64,000 nucleotides of DNA from Mesorhizobium sp. B2-4-15 (GCF_006658505.1 NZ_VFUZ01000006.1:207423-271422), one strand, 5' to 3'; shown: positions 46,772 to 59,044, counted from the first letter of the stretch. Notes: generated from the sequence alone by a model not told the origin. Translations and numbers: made by a program.

Positions 46772-47890
46772 CTATTTTTGGAAATAGGTCGGCTTGCCGT
46801 CTTCGCCCTTTTTCCATTCGTAGATGACGTAGTCCGGACGCGTTGGATCGCCCTTCGCGTCATAGCCGAAGTCGCCAATGGCGGTCTTGAACGAACCATA
46901 TGCCTTGATGGCATCAGCAACCTTCGTCGCGTCATCGGCGGAGCCGGTTTTGGTGATCGCGGCGGCGATAATCTGGACCGCGGCGTAGGAGTACAGCGTA
47001 TAGGCTTCCGGCTCGAAGCCGGCCGTGCGGAATCTCTCGACGATGCCATTGGCGGCAGGGTTCTTGCGCGGATCGGGACCGAAGGTGTTGAGCGTTCCGA
47101 CAACCGCGTCACCAGCGATTGCAGCCAGTTCGTTGGAGACCATTCCGTCGCCCGAGAAGAAGGTCGCTTTCAGTCCCTGATCGGCGGATTGACGCATGAT
47201 CAGGCCAGCCTCGGTGTGCAGGCCGCCGAAGTAGATCAGCGTGACCCCCGCCTCTTTCATCTTGGCGATGAGAGCTGAGAAATCCTTGTCGCCGATGTTG
47301 ATGCCTTCATACATCACCTCGTTGAGGCCATCGGCGTTCAGCACCTTCTTCGCCACGTCGACGAGACCTTGTCCGTATGGGCTCTTGTCGTGGACGATGG
47401 CCAGCTTGGCATCTTTGAAGTTCGCCGCGATGTAGTCGCCCGCGACCTTGCCCTGCTGGTCATCGCGGCCGCAGGTGCGGAATGTGTTCCAGAGACCGCG
47501 CTCGGTAAACTGCGGGTTCGTGGATGCGGGTGAGATCTCAAGCACCCCGTTCTCGGCGTAGACCTCCGAGGCGGGAATCGACACGCCAGAATTGAAGTGG
47601 CCAACCACATACTTTACCCCGTCACCGACAAACTTGTTGGCAACCGAGATGCCTTGCTTCGGATCGGAGACATCGTCGCCAACCTGGATCTTGATCTGCT
47701 GGCCGAGGATGCCGCCGGCGGCATTGATATCGGCCGCCGCCTGCTCGGCACCCTTCTGGAATTGCGCGCCGAAGGCGGCGTTCGGGCCGGTGATCGGGCC
47801 AGCGACACCAATCAGAATATCGGCCCAGGCGTTGCCGCTGATCGCGACAAGCGCGGTCGCGGCAAGCGCGAACATGAGTGATTTTTTCAT
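46772..47890 (-). CDS. Branched-chain amino acid-type ABC binding protein (LivK-like)
   Basis: 372 residues from ATG 47890, with a signal peptide ending AWA. Type 1 periplasmic fold: [60 protein letters not shown] and [20 protein letters not shown]. No matching permease or ATPase genes occur in the window, so it must use LivHMGF encoded elsewhere. Inferred ligand: the amino acid degraded by this cluster. The open frame continues upstream into the thiolase gene but is a shadow there. Confidence 0.88.
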   Translation of the reverse strand: MKKSLMFALAATALVAISGNAWADILIGVAGPITGPNAAFGAQFQKGAEQAAADINAAGGILGQQIKIQVGDDVSDPKQGISVANKFVGDGVKYVVGHFNSGVSIPASEVYAENGVLEISPASTNPQFTERGLWNTFRTCGRDDQQGKVAGDYIAANFKDAKLAIVHDKSPYGQGLVDVAKKVLNADGLNEVMYEGINIGDKDFSALIAKMKEAGVTLIYFGGLHTEAGLIMRQSADQGLKATFFSGDGMVSNELAAIAGDAVVGTLNTFGPDPRKNPAANGIVERFRTAGFEPEAYTLYSYAAVQIIAAAITKTGSADDATKVADAIKAYGSFKTAIGDFGYDAKGDPTRPDYVIYEWKKGEDGKPTYFQK

Positions 47891-48027
47891 ATGATGGCTC
47901 CCATTTAGCATTGTGGGCGTTGATTGATGCTTCGATGCGATGCCCACCTTTGGCGCACAAAGCTGTCCGATTGAGATCAGCGCCGCCGCTGTTCCATATT
48001 CGGCGGCAGCACGGCTCTCCGGGTCGT

Positions 48028-49218
48028 TCAAGACATGAGCTCCACGGCGACGGCGGTTGCTTCGCCGCCGCCGATGCAGACCGACGCAATCCCGCGCCTC
48101 AGAGCGTATTTCCGAAGCGCGGAAACAAGCGTGACGATGATGCGCGCGCCCGATGCGCCGATCGGATGGCCGAGTGCGCAGGCCCCACCATGCAAATTCA
48201 CTTTGTCCTCCGGCAAGCCGAGGTCGCGCATCGCGGCCATTGGCACCACGGCGAAAGCCTCGTTGATCTCGAAGAGATCGACGTCCCCAAGACCCCATCC
48301 AGTGCGCTCGCAGAGCTTGCGAATGGCGGCGATCGGCGCGGTCGTGAAAAGATTGGGGGCCTGGGCGTGCGTGACATGACCACGGATTGCAGCGAGCGGA
48401 GCAACGCCTCTCCTGTCCGCTTTCGAACGGCGCATAAGGACCAGTGCGGCGGCGCCGTCCGAGATCGACGATGAATTCGCCGCCGTGACCGTTCCGCCTT
48501 CTCGGAAGGCGGGCTTGAGTCCTGGGATCTTTTCTATCCTGGCCTTTGCAGGCTGTTCGTCCTCGCTGACGATGCGCTCGGCCTGGCCCGTCGCCACCGC
48601 GACGGGAACGATCTCTTCCAGGAAGCTGCCCTCGGCATTGGCCTTCTGTGCCTTCTCCAGGGAGGAAGCCGCGAATGCATCCTGGGCGCCGCGGCTGAAT
48701 TGGTAGGCTTCCGCGCAGTCTTCGGCGAAGGTCCCCATGAGTCGCCCTTTTTCGTAGGCGTCTTCCAGACCGTCCAGGAACATATGATCGACCAGCCTGT
48801 TGTGCCCGAGGCGATAGCCGGAACGCGCACGGTCGAGCAGATACGGCGCGTTGGTCATGCTCTCCATGCCGCCCGCCACGACGATTGCCGCCGAACCCGC
48901 AACGATGAGGTCGTGAGCCAGCATTGCCGACATCATGCCGGACCCGCACATCTTGTTCACGGTCGTGGCGCCGGTGCCGAGCGGCAAGCCCGCGCCAAGG
49001 GCTGACTGACGCGCGGGCGCCTGGCCCTGGCCGGCGGTCAGCACGCAGCCGAGCAGAACCTCATCAACCAGGTTCGTTTCAAGCCCGGACCGCTCCAGCG
49101 CGCCGCGCACAGCGGCTGTGCCAAGTTCTGCGGCTGAGACGTCCTTGAGGTCTCCCTGAAATCCTCCCAGGGGTGTCCTGGCGGCGGCAACGATGACCAC
49201 CGGATCATGCGTGCTCAT
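48028..49218 (-). CDS. Acetyl-CoA C-acetyltransferase (thiolase)
   Basis: 396 residues. Nucleophile Cys91 in [19 protein letters not shown] with the catalytic His, and the C-terminal CIGGGEATA with the second Cys. Biosynthetic/acetoacetyl-CoA-type thiolase by length and motifs. In this cluster it would cleave acetoacetyl-CoA, or a methylated homologue, to acetyl-CoA units. Separated from the SDR gene by 25 bp. Confidence 0.9.
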   Translation of the reverse strand: MSTHDPVVIVAAARTPLGGFQGDLKDVSAAELGTAAVRGALERSGLETNLVDEVLLGCVLTAGQGQAPARQSALGAGLPLGTGATTVNKMCGSGMMSAMLAHDLIVAGSAAIVVAGGMESMTNAPYLLDRARSGYRLGHNRLVDHMFLDGLEDAYEKGRLMGTFAEDCAEAYQFSRGAQDAFAASSLEKAQKANAEGSFLEEIVPVAVATGQAERIVSEDEQPAKARIEKIPGLKPAFREGGTVTAANSSSISDGAAALVLMRRSKADRRGVAPLAAIRGHVTHAQAPNLFTTAPIAAIRKLCERTGWGLGDVDLFEINEAFAVVPMAAMRDLGLPEDKVNLHGGACALGHPIGASGARIIVTLVSALRKYALRRGIASVCIGGGEATAVAVELMS

Positions 49219-49243
49219 TCCGTCAGCCCTCCTGCCCGCACAC

Positions 49244-50011
49244 TCATCGCGGCGCCATGCGCAGCGCGCCGTCGAGGCGGATCACCTCACCATTCAGCAT
49301 CGTGTTCTCGCAAATGTGCTTCACCAGGGCGGCATACTCGTCCGGACGCCCCAGGCGCGGCGGAAACGGGACGCTCGCGCCGAGCGCATCCCGGACGTCG
49401 TGCGGCATGGCCGCCATCATCGGTGTTGCAAAAATGCCCGGAGCGATGGTGGCGACGCGCACTCCATGGCGAGCCAGTTCCCTGGCGACAGGCAAGGTCA
49501 GCGCGGCGACGCCACCCTTTGACGCAGCGTAGGCCGCCTGGCCGATCTGGCCATCGAAGGCCGCGATCGAGGCTGTGTTGACGATCACGCCGCGCTCGCC
49601 ATCGACGTCGGGTGCGCCTTTCACCATGATGTCGGCGACTAGCCGCACCATGTTGAAAGTACCGACGAGGTTGATGGCGATCGTCCGTGCAAAGCTTTCC
49701 AGGCTATGGGGCTTGTCTCGCCCCAGGACTTTTTCGCCCGGCGCCACGCCGGCGCAATTCACCAGTCCATGGATGTGCCCAAACGCGTTCCTGGCGAGGC
49801 CCACGGCCGCCAAGCCGTCAGCTTCGCTGGTCACGTCGGCACGCTGAAAACGCACCGTGTCGCCCAATTCCGCGGCGACCTTCTCGCCGGCGGCGGCATT
49901 TACATCGATGGCCAGGACGTTTGCGCCTTCAGCCGCGAACATGCGCGTGACCGCTGCTCCCAACCCGGAGCCGGCACCGGTGACCAAGAAGACCTTGTCT
50001 CTAACTCGCAT
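49244..50011 (-). CDS. 3-hydroxyacyl-CoA dehydrogenase-like SDR
   Basis: 255 residues from ATG 50011. Cofactor motif [19 protein letters not shown], catalytic Ser in [10 protein letters not shown] and YAASK. Asp in LAIDVNA suggests NAD preference. The layout, including [14 protein letters not shown] and the end [12 protein letters not shown], matches type II 3-hydroxyacyl-CoA dehydrogenases (HSD10-like). Expected step: 3-hydroxybutyryl-CoA to acetoacetyl-CoA, just before the thiolase. Confidence 0.85.
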   Translation of the reverse strand: MRVRDKVFLVTGAGSGLGAAVTRMFAAEGANVLAIDVNAAAGEKVAAELGDTVRFQRADVTSEADGLAAVGLARNAFGHIHGLVNCAGVAPGEKVLGRDKPHSLESFARTIAINLVGTFNMVRLVADIMVKGAPDVDGERGVIVNTASIAAFDGQIGQAAYAASKGGVAALTLPVARELARHGVRVATIAPGIFATPMMAAMPHDVRDALGASVPFPPRLGRPDEYAALVKHICENTMLNGEVIRLDGALRMAPR

Positions 50012-50086
50012 TTCCCATGCCCGCGCGAGAACGCCTCGCCCGAACATGTTGCAATGAACCAAAGTGGCATACGATGACCGAAGCGC

Positions 50087-51169
50087 TCAGATTTGATGAT
50101 CGATTTTGCAATGTTTGCCGCTCGTTTCGCTTCGCGTGCGGGGCACCGCCGAATCCATGGATGAATTCTCCCGCGCATTGAGCCTTGGGCCGGCTTCGCG
50201 CCGAAACGAAGCCGGACTTTTGCCGGTCCATTTGTGAAATGCACGATGAAAGGCGCTTGGCTCGGAAAAGCCGATATCGGCCGATAGATCGGCTACACTG
50301 CGGCTGCCGCCGAGCAGCGCTTCCATGGCCAAGGCCCTTCGCATTTCATCCTTGATGGAGCGATAGGTCTGCCCTTCCGATTGCAGTCGGCGGCGCAAGG
50401 TCGGCGCTTGAATGCGCATTCCCGCCGCGAGTGTTTCGAAACTTGGCCACGCGGACGGAACGGTCGTGTGCAGGCGTCCGCGAATGGCGGCGGAAAGCCC
50501 TTCGTCGTGGCGATAGCGCACCAGGATGTTGCCTGGCGCCTGGCGCAGGAATTCCCGCAAGGCGCTGTTGTCACGGATAATAGGCAGCGTCAGGAATTCG
50601 GCATCGAAGACAAGTCGGCTCTCCGGCTGATCGAACCGCACAGGGGCGTCAAAAAACAGACGGTAGTCGGTTCCAGCAGGCGGCGCGCTGCATTTGAAAT
50701 CGACCCAGCGGATCGGCAGGCGCCGGCCCACCAGCCAACAATTCACGCCATGGATGATGATCCAGAAAGTGCGGTAGGCAAAGGCCGATCGCAGACTCGC
50801 ATCCTTCAAGGTGACTTCGGCAAGTCCGTTCCTGACGATCAGTTCGCCGTGAGGATCGTCAAGAACCACGCGCAGGAAGCGCAGGCCCCTGCGCAGCGCA
50901 TGTTCCAGCGTCCTGGTTGACAGGAGTGCCTGGCACAGCAGCGCGAAGCTGCCGGCTCGCATCGGCCGTGCCCCTTCGCCGAAGAACTCGTCATCCATGG
51001 TCTCGGCCACGGCATGCCACAGGGCACCATACTGTTGCGCGGAGATCGGTTCGGTAATGACCGGCGGCAGCCCGACTCGAGCCAGCAGGGGTTCAATCCG
51101 CACGTTATGGCGGCGAAGGCATTCGAGCGTATCGTTCATGAAACAGGGAGCAATCATTCGACGTTCCAC
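50087..51169 (-). CDS. AraC-family transcriptional regulator
   Basis: 360 residues with an N-terminal arabinose_bd-like effector domain (about residues 20-210) and a C-terminal double helix-turn-helix (LAAGMRIQAPTLRRRLQSEG; SVADLSADIGFSEPSAFHRA). It sits between the ligase and SDR genes, so the cluster may be two transcripts, with this regulator controlling the distal part. GTG 51169 opens the frame; ATG at 51157 or 51139 is also possible. Confidence 0.88.
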   Translation of the reverse strand: MERRMIAPCFMNDTLECLRRHNVRIEPLLARVGLPPVITEPISAQQYGALWHAVAETMDDEFFGEGARPMRAGSFALLCQALLSTRTLEHALRRGLRFLRVVLDDPHGELIVRNGLAEVTLKDASLRSAFAYRTFWIIIHGVNCWLVGRRLPIRWVDFKCSAPPAGTDYRLFFDAPVRFDQPESRLVFDAEFLTLPIIRDNSALREFLRQAPGNILVRYRHDEGLSAAIRGRLHTTVPSAWPSFETLAAGMRIQAPTLRRRLQSEGQTYRSIKDEMRRALAMEALLGGSRSVADLSADIGFSEPSAFHRAFHKWTGKSPASFRREAGPRLNARENSSMDSAVPRTRSETSGKHCKIDHQI

Positions 51170-51188
51170 CGTTTATGGCTCCGTCGCT

Positions 51189-52817
51189 CTAACGCTGTCC
51201 GCGATCGAATGTGGCGTCGCTCACACCGCGTTGCCGCAAGGTGTTCCTGGCGACTTTCTCTGTCGGCGTTCGCGGCAACGGGGTGTCGGTAATCTCGATG
51301 TAGCGCGGGACCATGTGGTGGGGCGCGAGCTCCCGGAAGTGATCGAGCAGACCAGCTGGTTCAAGCGTGGATCCCGGTCTGCGCTGCGCCACAACCATGA
51401 TGTCTTCCTCGGTGAACTCCGACGGAATTCCGAAAGCCGCGCTTTCAACGATATCAGGATGTTTCTCGGCGACGGTCTCCACCTCATAGGCGGAAATGTT
51501 CTCGCCCCGGCGGCGGATCGCCTCGTTGAGGCGATGCTTGAAATAGAGCCAGCCGTCATCATCCATGAAGCCGGCATCGCCAGAATGATACCAGAGGTTT
51601 CTGAGCGTCTGCACCGTCTTGGCGTCGGCACGGTAGTAACCGGAAAACATGCTCCAGCTCTTGCTCGGGCGCGAAACGATTTCGCCGATGGTGCCAGGCG
51701 GCAGAGGCCTGTCGGCTTCGTCGACGATCGCCACCTCCCAGTCCGGATGCGGCCTGCCGCAGGAGCCCGGCCGTGTTTCGTCGGCCGTGTCCAACGTCAC
51801 AAAACTGGTTTCCGTCTGTCCGTAACCAGTTACCAGTCTCATGCCGAAACGACGCTCGAACGCTTCCTTGTCCGGAACCATGGGAATGCACTGGCATATC
51901 CTGACGGGATTGCCGCCGTCATTCTCGGACTGCGACGCGCGCATGAGGATGACGGCCATGGCGCCGAGCAGATTTGTCGCCGTGGCGCCGCTGGCGCGGA
52001 CCTGATCCCAGAACCTTGACGCGGAGAACCCGTCGACCAGCGTCGATTGCGTTCCGTAGATCAGGGGCAGGAACACGCCGAACATTTGGGCGTCGGTGTG
52101 GAACAGCGGCAAGGCCGAGAAATAGCTGTCGCTGGTCGTATAGCCCAGATTCGACGCCATTGCCGCCGCCCAGGAGTAGCAATGATGGTGCGACATCAAC
52201 GCCCCTTTGGCGGGGCCGGTGGTGCCTGACGTGTAGAGGATAGCCATCGGGTCGGAGTAGTGGACGCCGGCCAGATCAAAATCCGGCAGCGAGGCCAGGC
52301 ACTCCTCAAAGCTGACAATCCGATCGATCCTGATGCCCGCCGCACGAGCCTCGCCGGGATCGACGCCGACAAGGATGAGCGTGCGCAGATTGGGCAGGCT
52401 GTCCTGGACCTTTGCGAGCTCCGCGAGCGCACCCGCGTCGGCAACGAGCGCCTCCGCGCCGCAATTGTTCAGGTTGTGGCAGAGGAGATCCCCCTTCAGG
52501 CCCGGATTGTTCGGCACCTCGATCGCGCCGAGGCTTGATGCCGCGAACCACGTCGCAACGAGTTCAAGACAATTGGGCAACAGCATAGCCACGCGGTCCG
52601 ATCGGCCCACGCCCAGTTTGCGCAAGCCGCACGCCAGCCGGCTCGACATGACCAGCGTGTCCTCGAAACTTGCAGAACGCCCACAGACTTCGAGGAACTT
52701 CCTGGTTCCAAGCCGTTCAGCCTGTTTCAACAATATCCTGGGGAGGACCCGGCGTTCGAGGTCGTCCGCGTGTTGGCCCGGGATGTAGAAAGGTGATGAG
52801 ACGTCGTGAATGGTCAT
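51189..52817 (-). CDS. Acyl-CoA synthetase (AMP-forming), CaiC-like
   Basis: 542 residues from ATG 52817. Adenylation signatures: YTSGTTGPAKGAL (P-loop, about residue 195), YGQTETS, HSGDAGFMDDDGWLYFKHR, GENISAYEVE and the terminal Lys region PTEKVARN. Closest in style to crotonobetaine/carnitine-CoA ligase (CaiC), which handles amino or ammonium acids. Expected role: activates the substrate acid (for example 2-aminoisobutyrate) to its CoA thioester for the mutase. It begins just inside or after the enoyl-CoA hydratase stop. Confidence 0.88.
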   Translation of the reverse strand: MTIHDVSSPFYIPGQHADDLERRVLPRILLKQAERLGTRKFLEVCGRSASFEDTLVMSSRLACGLRKLGVGRSDRVAMLLPNCLELVATWFAASSLGAIEVPNNPGLKGDLLCHNLNNCGAEALVADAGALAELAKVQDSLPNLRTLILVGVDPGEARAAGIRIDRIVSFEECLASLPDFDLAGVHYSDPMAILYTSGTTGPAKGALMSHHHCYSWAAAMASNLGYTTSDSYFSALPLFHTDAQMFGVFLPLIYGTQSTLVDGFSASRFWDQVRASGATATNLLGAMAVILMRASQSENDGGNPVRICQCIPMVPDKEAFERRFGMRLVTGYGQTETSFVTLDTADETRPGSCGRPHPDWEVAIVDEADRPLPPGTIGEIVSRPSKSWSMFSGYYRADAKTVQTLRNLWYHSGDAGFMDDDGWLYFKHRLNEAIRRRGENISAYEVETVAEKHPDIVESAAFGIPSEFTEEDIMVVAQRRPGSTLEPAGLLDHFRELAPHHMVPRYIEITDTPLPRTPTEKVARNTLRQRGVSDATFDRGQR

Positions 52818-52825
52818 GGCCGCGA

Positions 52826-53575
52826 TCAAAATTCTTTTGCTCGCGCCTGGGCCTCTGGAGAGAGGAAGCCACTGACCGTGGCTTTGGTCTCAAGTGCCAT
52901 TGCGTCCACCAGGGATGAGTGAAAGCCCTCGTTGATGGCATGCTTGATGTCGGAGACCGCGCTTGCCGGACGCTCCGCGATCGTGAGGGCCAGTTTTCTT
53001 GCCTCGTTGAGCAATTCGGCTTCGGCGACCAGTTTCCACGCGATCCCGACCTCAAGAGCCTTTTTGGCATCATGCCGTTCGCCGAGGATCATCAGTTCCT
53101 TGGCGACCTGCGGCCCGACCTGCTTGGTCAGCAGCGCCGTCACGCCCCCGGTCACGAAAAGCCCGTAGGTCACCTCTGGAAAGAACCAGCGGGTGGTGTC
53201 GGCGAACAGCCGGAAATCGCAATTGATGGCCCATTCGAGCGCACCGCCCACGCACCAGCCGTGCACCGCGGCAATGACGATTTTCCTGGATCGCATGATC
53301 TGCAGGGTGACGTTCTGGATCGCCTCGACCCAGGCCTGGGTCGCCGCCTCGGACACGGTCTGCGCATCAAGATCCTTGAGGTCGTCGCCTGAACAGAAGG
53401 CGCGCCCTTCGCCATGGAGAATGATGACACGAGTTTCCGCTTGCGCCTCAACCATGGCCAGCGCCTCGGAGAGTTCATCGACGAGTTGCCTGTTCATGGC
53501 GTTGAGCCGTTCTGGCCGGTTCAACTTGAGCCAGGCGACTGGTCCTTCGGTCCTGGAAATGACTGCGTGCGTCAT
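52826..53575 (-). CDS. Enoyl-CoA hydratase/isomerase family
   Basis: 249 residues, crotonase fold. Oxyanion-hole segments GRAFCSGDDLKD and HGWCVGGALEW. Both catalytic glutamates of true hydratases seem present (Glu in GGALEW and Glu in FFPEVTYG). This supports hydration of an enoyl-CoA such as crotonyl-CoA. Starts 10 bp after the mutase large subunit stop. Confidence 0.88.
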   Translation of the reverse strand: MTHAVISRTEGPVAWLKLNRPERLNAMNRQLVDELSEALAMVEAQAETRVIILHGEGRAFCSGDDLKDLDAQTVSEAATQAWVEAIQNVTLQIMRSRKIVIAAVHGWCVGGALEWAINCDFRLFADTTRWFFPEVTYGLFVTGGVTALLTKQVGPQVAKELMILGERHDAKKALEVGIAWKLVAEAELLNEARKLALTIAERPASAVSDIKHAINEGFHSSLVDAMALETKATVSGFLSPEAQARAKEF

Positions 53576-53585
53576 GGTGCCCTCC

Positions 53586-55277
53586 TCAAACGATCATCGG
53601 TTCAGCGTAGGAGCCCCAGACGTCCCGCAGCGCGCCGCAAATCTCGCCCAGCGTCGCCCGCGCCTTCACGAGTTCGATCGTCTTGGGCAGCAGGTTGATG
53701 TCGTCAGACCCGGCTTGCTGGGCGAGCTCTTGCAGGAGAAGCCGCACGCGCTCGCTGTCACGGTTCGCGCGCACCGCGTTCAGGCGGTCGATCTGAAACT
53801 GGGTGCATTGATCGTCGTAGGGGTGGATGTGAACTTCCGCCGAACTGCTCGTCTCATCGGCATACTTGTTGACGCCGACCGAGATTTTTTCGCCGGTATC
53901 GATCTTCTTGAAAGTCGCGTAGGCGGAGTCAGCCAGCTCCTGCTGGAACCACCCCTCCTCGACCAGCTTGATAGCACCGCCGCGCTCGGTCACCTCGTCC
54001 AGCACCTTCCAGATTTCGGTCTCCATGTCGTGGGTCAGGCGCTCGACAAAATACGAGCCGCCAAGCGGGTCGATCACCGAGGTCACATTGATTTCCTCGC
54101 GGATGATCTGCTGGGTCCGGATCGCCAGTTTCATCGCCTCTTCGGTCGGAATGGCGAAGGCCTCGTCGAGGCCGTTCGTGTGCATGCTCTGGCAGCCACC
54201 GAGCACCGCGCCGAGGGCTTGGATAGCTGTCCGCATCAGATTGTTGTGGTGCTCGACTTTGGTGAGGCTCATGGCCGCCGTCTGTACATGCACCCGCAGC
54301 CGCATGGATTCCGGCTTCTTGGCGCTGAAACGCTCGGACATGATCTTGGCGTAGACGCGCCGCGCCGCCCTGAACTTGCAGATCTGTTCGAAGAAATCCT
54401 GTTGGCTGATGAAGAAGAACGACAGCCTCGGCGCGAAATCGTCGATGTCCATGCCGGCATCAATGACCTCCTCGCAATATGCGATCGTAAAGGCCATGAT
54501 GAAGGCTATTTCCTGCAACGCATTTCCGCCGACGTCGGACAAATGATATCCGCTGAGGCTGATCGGGTTGAGCTTCGGTGTTGCCTTGGCGCTGTGCATG
54601 ATCAGGTCGCGTAGCAGCCTGACGGCGGGCCGCACCGGATAGATCCATTCCTTCTGGGCGACATATTCCTTCAGCGGATCCGCTTGTAGCGTCCCGGTCA
54701 GCTTGTGAAGGTCGTAGCCGCGCTTTTCCGCAACGGCGACGAACATGGCATAGACGACCCAAGCCGAAGGGTTGATGGTCAGCGAGACCGAAATTTGCTC
54801 AAGGTCAATGCCATCAAAAAGACGGTCGACATCATCCACAGTATCGATCGCGACGCCGACACGCCCCACTTCGCCGAACGCCATCGGATTGTCCGAATCC
54901 AGACCAAGCAAAGTCGGCAGATCGAAGTCGGTCGAGAGCCCGGTCTGCCCCGTCTGGATCATGTACTTGTAACGTTGGTTCGTGGCTTCCGGATTGCCGA
55001 AACCCGCCACCTGCCGGATTGTCCACGGGCGCCCGCGGTACATCGTGGGATAGGCGCCGCGTGTGAAGGGATAGGCCCCGGGAAAGCCGAGGTCGCTCGC
55101 GGGAATGTCGGCGACGTCCGCCGCAGTATAAATCCGCTTCAGCGGAATCCCGCATTCCGTTTCATAGTCAGGCTTTTCTTCGGGTCTGCTTTTCAAGGCT
55201 GCCGCGAGTTCGTTTGCTTCCCACTCGGCTTGCTTTTCTCTGACGCTTTCTATCGCCGGTGCTGAAAACAGATTCAT
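53586..55277 (-). CDS. B12-dependent acyl-CoA mutase large subunit, HcmA-type active site
   Basis: 563 residues: the substrate-binding TIM barrel of a split mutase, without the B12 domain. Key positions: Val90 (TIRQVAGFG), Asp117 (LSTDFDLPT), Gln208 (EYVAQKEW) and His245 (SGYH). Methylmalonyl-CoA mutase has Tyr, Ala and Arg at the first three; 2-hydroxyisobutyryl-CoA mutase HcmA has Ile90, Asp117 and Gln208 with the same numbering. So it is not a methylmalonyl-CoA mutase. Asp117 would contact a 2-hydroxy or 2-amino group. Likely reaction: 2-substituted isobutyryl-CoA to the 3-substituted butyryl-CoA. Overlaps meaB by four bases (ATGA). Confidence 0.9.
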   Translation of the reverse strand: MNLFSAPAIESVREKQAEWEANELAAALKSRPEEKPDYETECGIPLKRIYTAADVADIPASDLGFPGAYPFTRGAYPTMYRGRPWTIRQVAGFGNPEATNQRYKYMIQTGQTGLSTDFDLPTLLGLDSDNPMAFGEVGRVGVAIDTVDDVDRLFDGIDLEQISVSLTINPSAWVVYAMFVAVAEKRGYDLHKLTGTLQADPLKEYVAQKEWIYPVRPAVRLLRDLIMHSAKATPKLNPISLSGYHLSDVGGNALQEIAFIMAFTIAYCEEVIDAGMDIDDFAPRLSFFFISQQDFFEQICKFRAARRVYAKIMSERFSAKKPESMRLRVHVQTAAMSLTKVEHHNNLMRTAIQALGAVLGGCQSMHTNGLDEAFAIPTEEAMKLAIRTQQIIREEINVTSVIDPLGGSYFVERLTHDMETEIWKVLDEVTERGGAIKLVEEGWFQQELADSAYATFKKIDTGEKISVGVNKYADETSSSAEVHIHPYDDQCTQFQIDRLNAVRANRDSERVRLLLQELAQQAGSDDINLLPKTIELVKARATLGEICGALRDVWGSYAEPMIV

Positions 55278-56275
55278 GTCGCCGGCACCTCATTGTTCCA
55301 GCCCAGCAAAAGGCGGGCAGCCACGGAGTGATCCATGTTCCGGTTCATCACGGCTTGAATGTGCTTCTCGACCTCGCCAGCCTCATCATTGAACTTCTGC
55401 TGGAAAAGGTGCCTGGCGGTGCCGAGTATCCGCGTCTTGCAAATGCCGCGTTGGCGATCCGCCAGCTCGCCACTTTCCCGCAGATGCTGCCAGTGGCGGC
55501 CAATGGCGTTTTTCAGGTCGCTGATCCGCTCACCCGAAACCGAGCTGACCGCCAGGACCGGCGTGTTCCAGCCGGAGGCAACCTTGACTGTTCCAAGCGC
55601 CATCATGCCTTTCAAGGCCGAGATCGTGGCCGCCGCCTCCGGCTTGTCGCATTTGCTGACAGCGTGGATGTCGGCGATCTCAAGGATGCCTGCCTTGATC
55701 GCCTGTATGTCGTCGCCGAGCCCGGGGGCGGATAGAACCACGATGGTGTGAGCCGCCGTCACGACCTCCACCTCATCCTGGCCCACGCCGACGGTTTCGA
55801 TGATGATTGGCGAGTATCCGGCGGCATCGAGGATATCGACCGCCTGGAGCGTCGAGCGGGCCAGGCCGCCGAGATGACCGCGCGTTGCCATGCTGCGAAC
55901 GAAAGCCTGGCAGGATTCGGCCGCATCGTTCATCCGCACCCTGTCGCCCAGAATGGCGCCTCCGGAAAACGGACTGCTCGGGTCGACCGCGATAACCCCG
56001 ACCTTGGACCCGTCCGAGGCGAAGACCTTGATGAGGGCTGAGACAAGGGTGGACTTGCCCGCACCAGGCACGCCCGTGATGCCGACAATATGAGCCTTGC
56101 CGCTGTGCCTGTAGATTTGCGCCAGCGCTTCCGAAGCCTCGGCATATCCAGCTTCTGCGCGGGAGATCATCCGGGCAATGGCCAGAATGCTGCCGGCGAG
56201 GACGTCGCGCACCAGATCAACCGAGGGGACGTAGGCGGCGCGCCTGACGGGTCTGGCATGGGTGAATGCGGTCAT
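55274..56275 (-). CDS. meaB: MeaB/ArgK-type GTPase, mutase chaperone
   Basis: 333 residues from ATG 56275. G3E GTPase: Walker A GVPGAGKST (about residues 67-75), VDPSSPFSGGAILGDR, the switch sequence MATRGHLGG, ETVGVGQDEVEV and base motif SKCDKPEA. MeaB proteins load and protect adenosylcobalamin in acyl-CoA mutases. It is placed between the two mutase subunits and overlaps both genes by ATGA, so the three proteins are made in a fixed ratio. Confidence 0.92.
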   Translation of the reverse strand: MTAFTHARPVRRAAYVPSVDLVRDVLAGSILAIARMISRAEAGYAEASEALAQIYRHSGKAHIVGITGVPGAGKSTLVSALIKVFASDGSKVGVIAVDPSSPFSGGAILGDRVRMNDAAESCQAFVRSMATRGHLGGLARSTLQAVDILDAAGYSPIIIETVGVGQDEVEVVTAAHTIVVLSAPGLGDDIQAIKAGILEIADIHAVSKCDKPEAAATISALKGMMALGTVKVASGWNTPVLAVSSVSGERISDLKNAIGRHWQHLRESGELADRQRGICKTRILGTARHLFQQKFNDEAGEVEKHIQAVMNRNMDHSVAARLLLGWNNEVPAT

Positions 56276-56736
56276 ATGCGGCCACGGGCGGTAATCAGGT
56301 TCCTGATCGTCGTGACGATCAGATCGGCGCGGGCTTCCTGCGGTACAATCGCGTCGACCCCGCTTTCCAGCAGCGCCGCATAGTCCTGCTCCGGGATCAC
56401 ACCGCCGGCGACAACGAAAATGTGCTCGGCCTTCTGCTCCCGAAGGCAACGCCCCAGTTCTCGGAACAACGGGACATGGGAGCCGGACAGAAGACTGACC
56501 CCGATGACATCGACATCTTCCTGGATCGCCGCGTTGACGACTTCGCCAGGTGATTTGTAGAGGCCGGTGTAGACGACCTCCATGCCGGCATCCCGCAGGA
56601 TGCGGGCGACGATCTTGGCCCCCCGGTCGTGACCATCAAGTCCGAGCTTGGCGACGAGCACGCGAATGGTGCCGAGTGAATGCGCCTCGGCATCCGCTCC
56701 CGGGCTGAAGTCCTGGCCTGTCATGGTGACGGTCAT
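56272..56736 (-). CDS. B12-binding small subunit of acyl-CoA mutase (HcmB-type)
   Basis: 154 residues. Cobalamin domain with the D-x-H-x-x-G motif in KLGLDGHDRGAK (His is the lower axial ligand), the SLLSGSH loop and the FVVAGGVIPEQDY segment. It completes the split mutase, the arrangement found in isobutyryl-CoA and 2-hydroxyisobutyryl-CoA mutases. ATG 56736 lies 16 bp after the dgdA stop; ATG 56724 is an alternative. Confidence 0.92.
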   Translation of the reverse strand: MTVTMTGQDFSPGADAEAHSLGTIRVLVAKLGLDGHDRGAKIVARILRDAGMEVVYTGLYKSPGEVVNAAIQEDVDVIGVSLLSGSHVPLFRELGRCLREQKAEHIFVVAGGVIPEQDYAALLESGVDAIVPQEARADLIVTTIRNLITARGRI

Positions 56737-56752
56737 TTCTTCGATTTACCTT

Positions 56753-59044
<2,292 letters not shown>

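Noticed and set aside
46772..48949. A 725-codon frame covering the binding protein and much of the thiolase
   Set aside because: Upstream of ATG 47890 it is a shadow of the thiolase gene, which has all catalytic motifs in another frame; the signal peptide fixes the start.
53586..55277. Calling the mutase a methylmalonyl-CoA mutase
   Set aside because: The three specificity residues (Val90, Asp117, Gln208) are those of the 2-hydroxyisobutyryl-CoA mutase group, and the B12 domain is a separate subunit.
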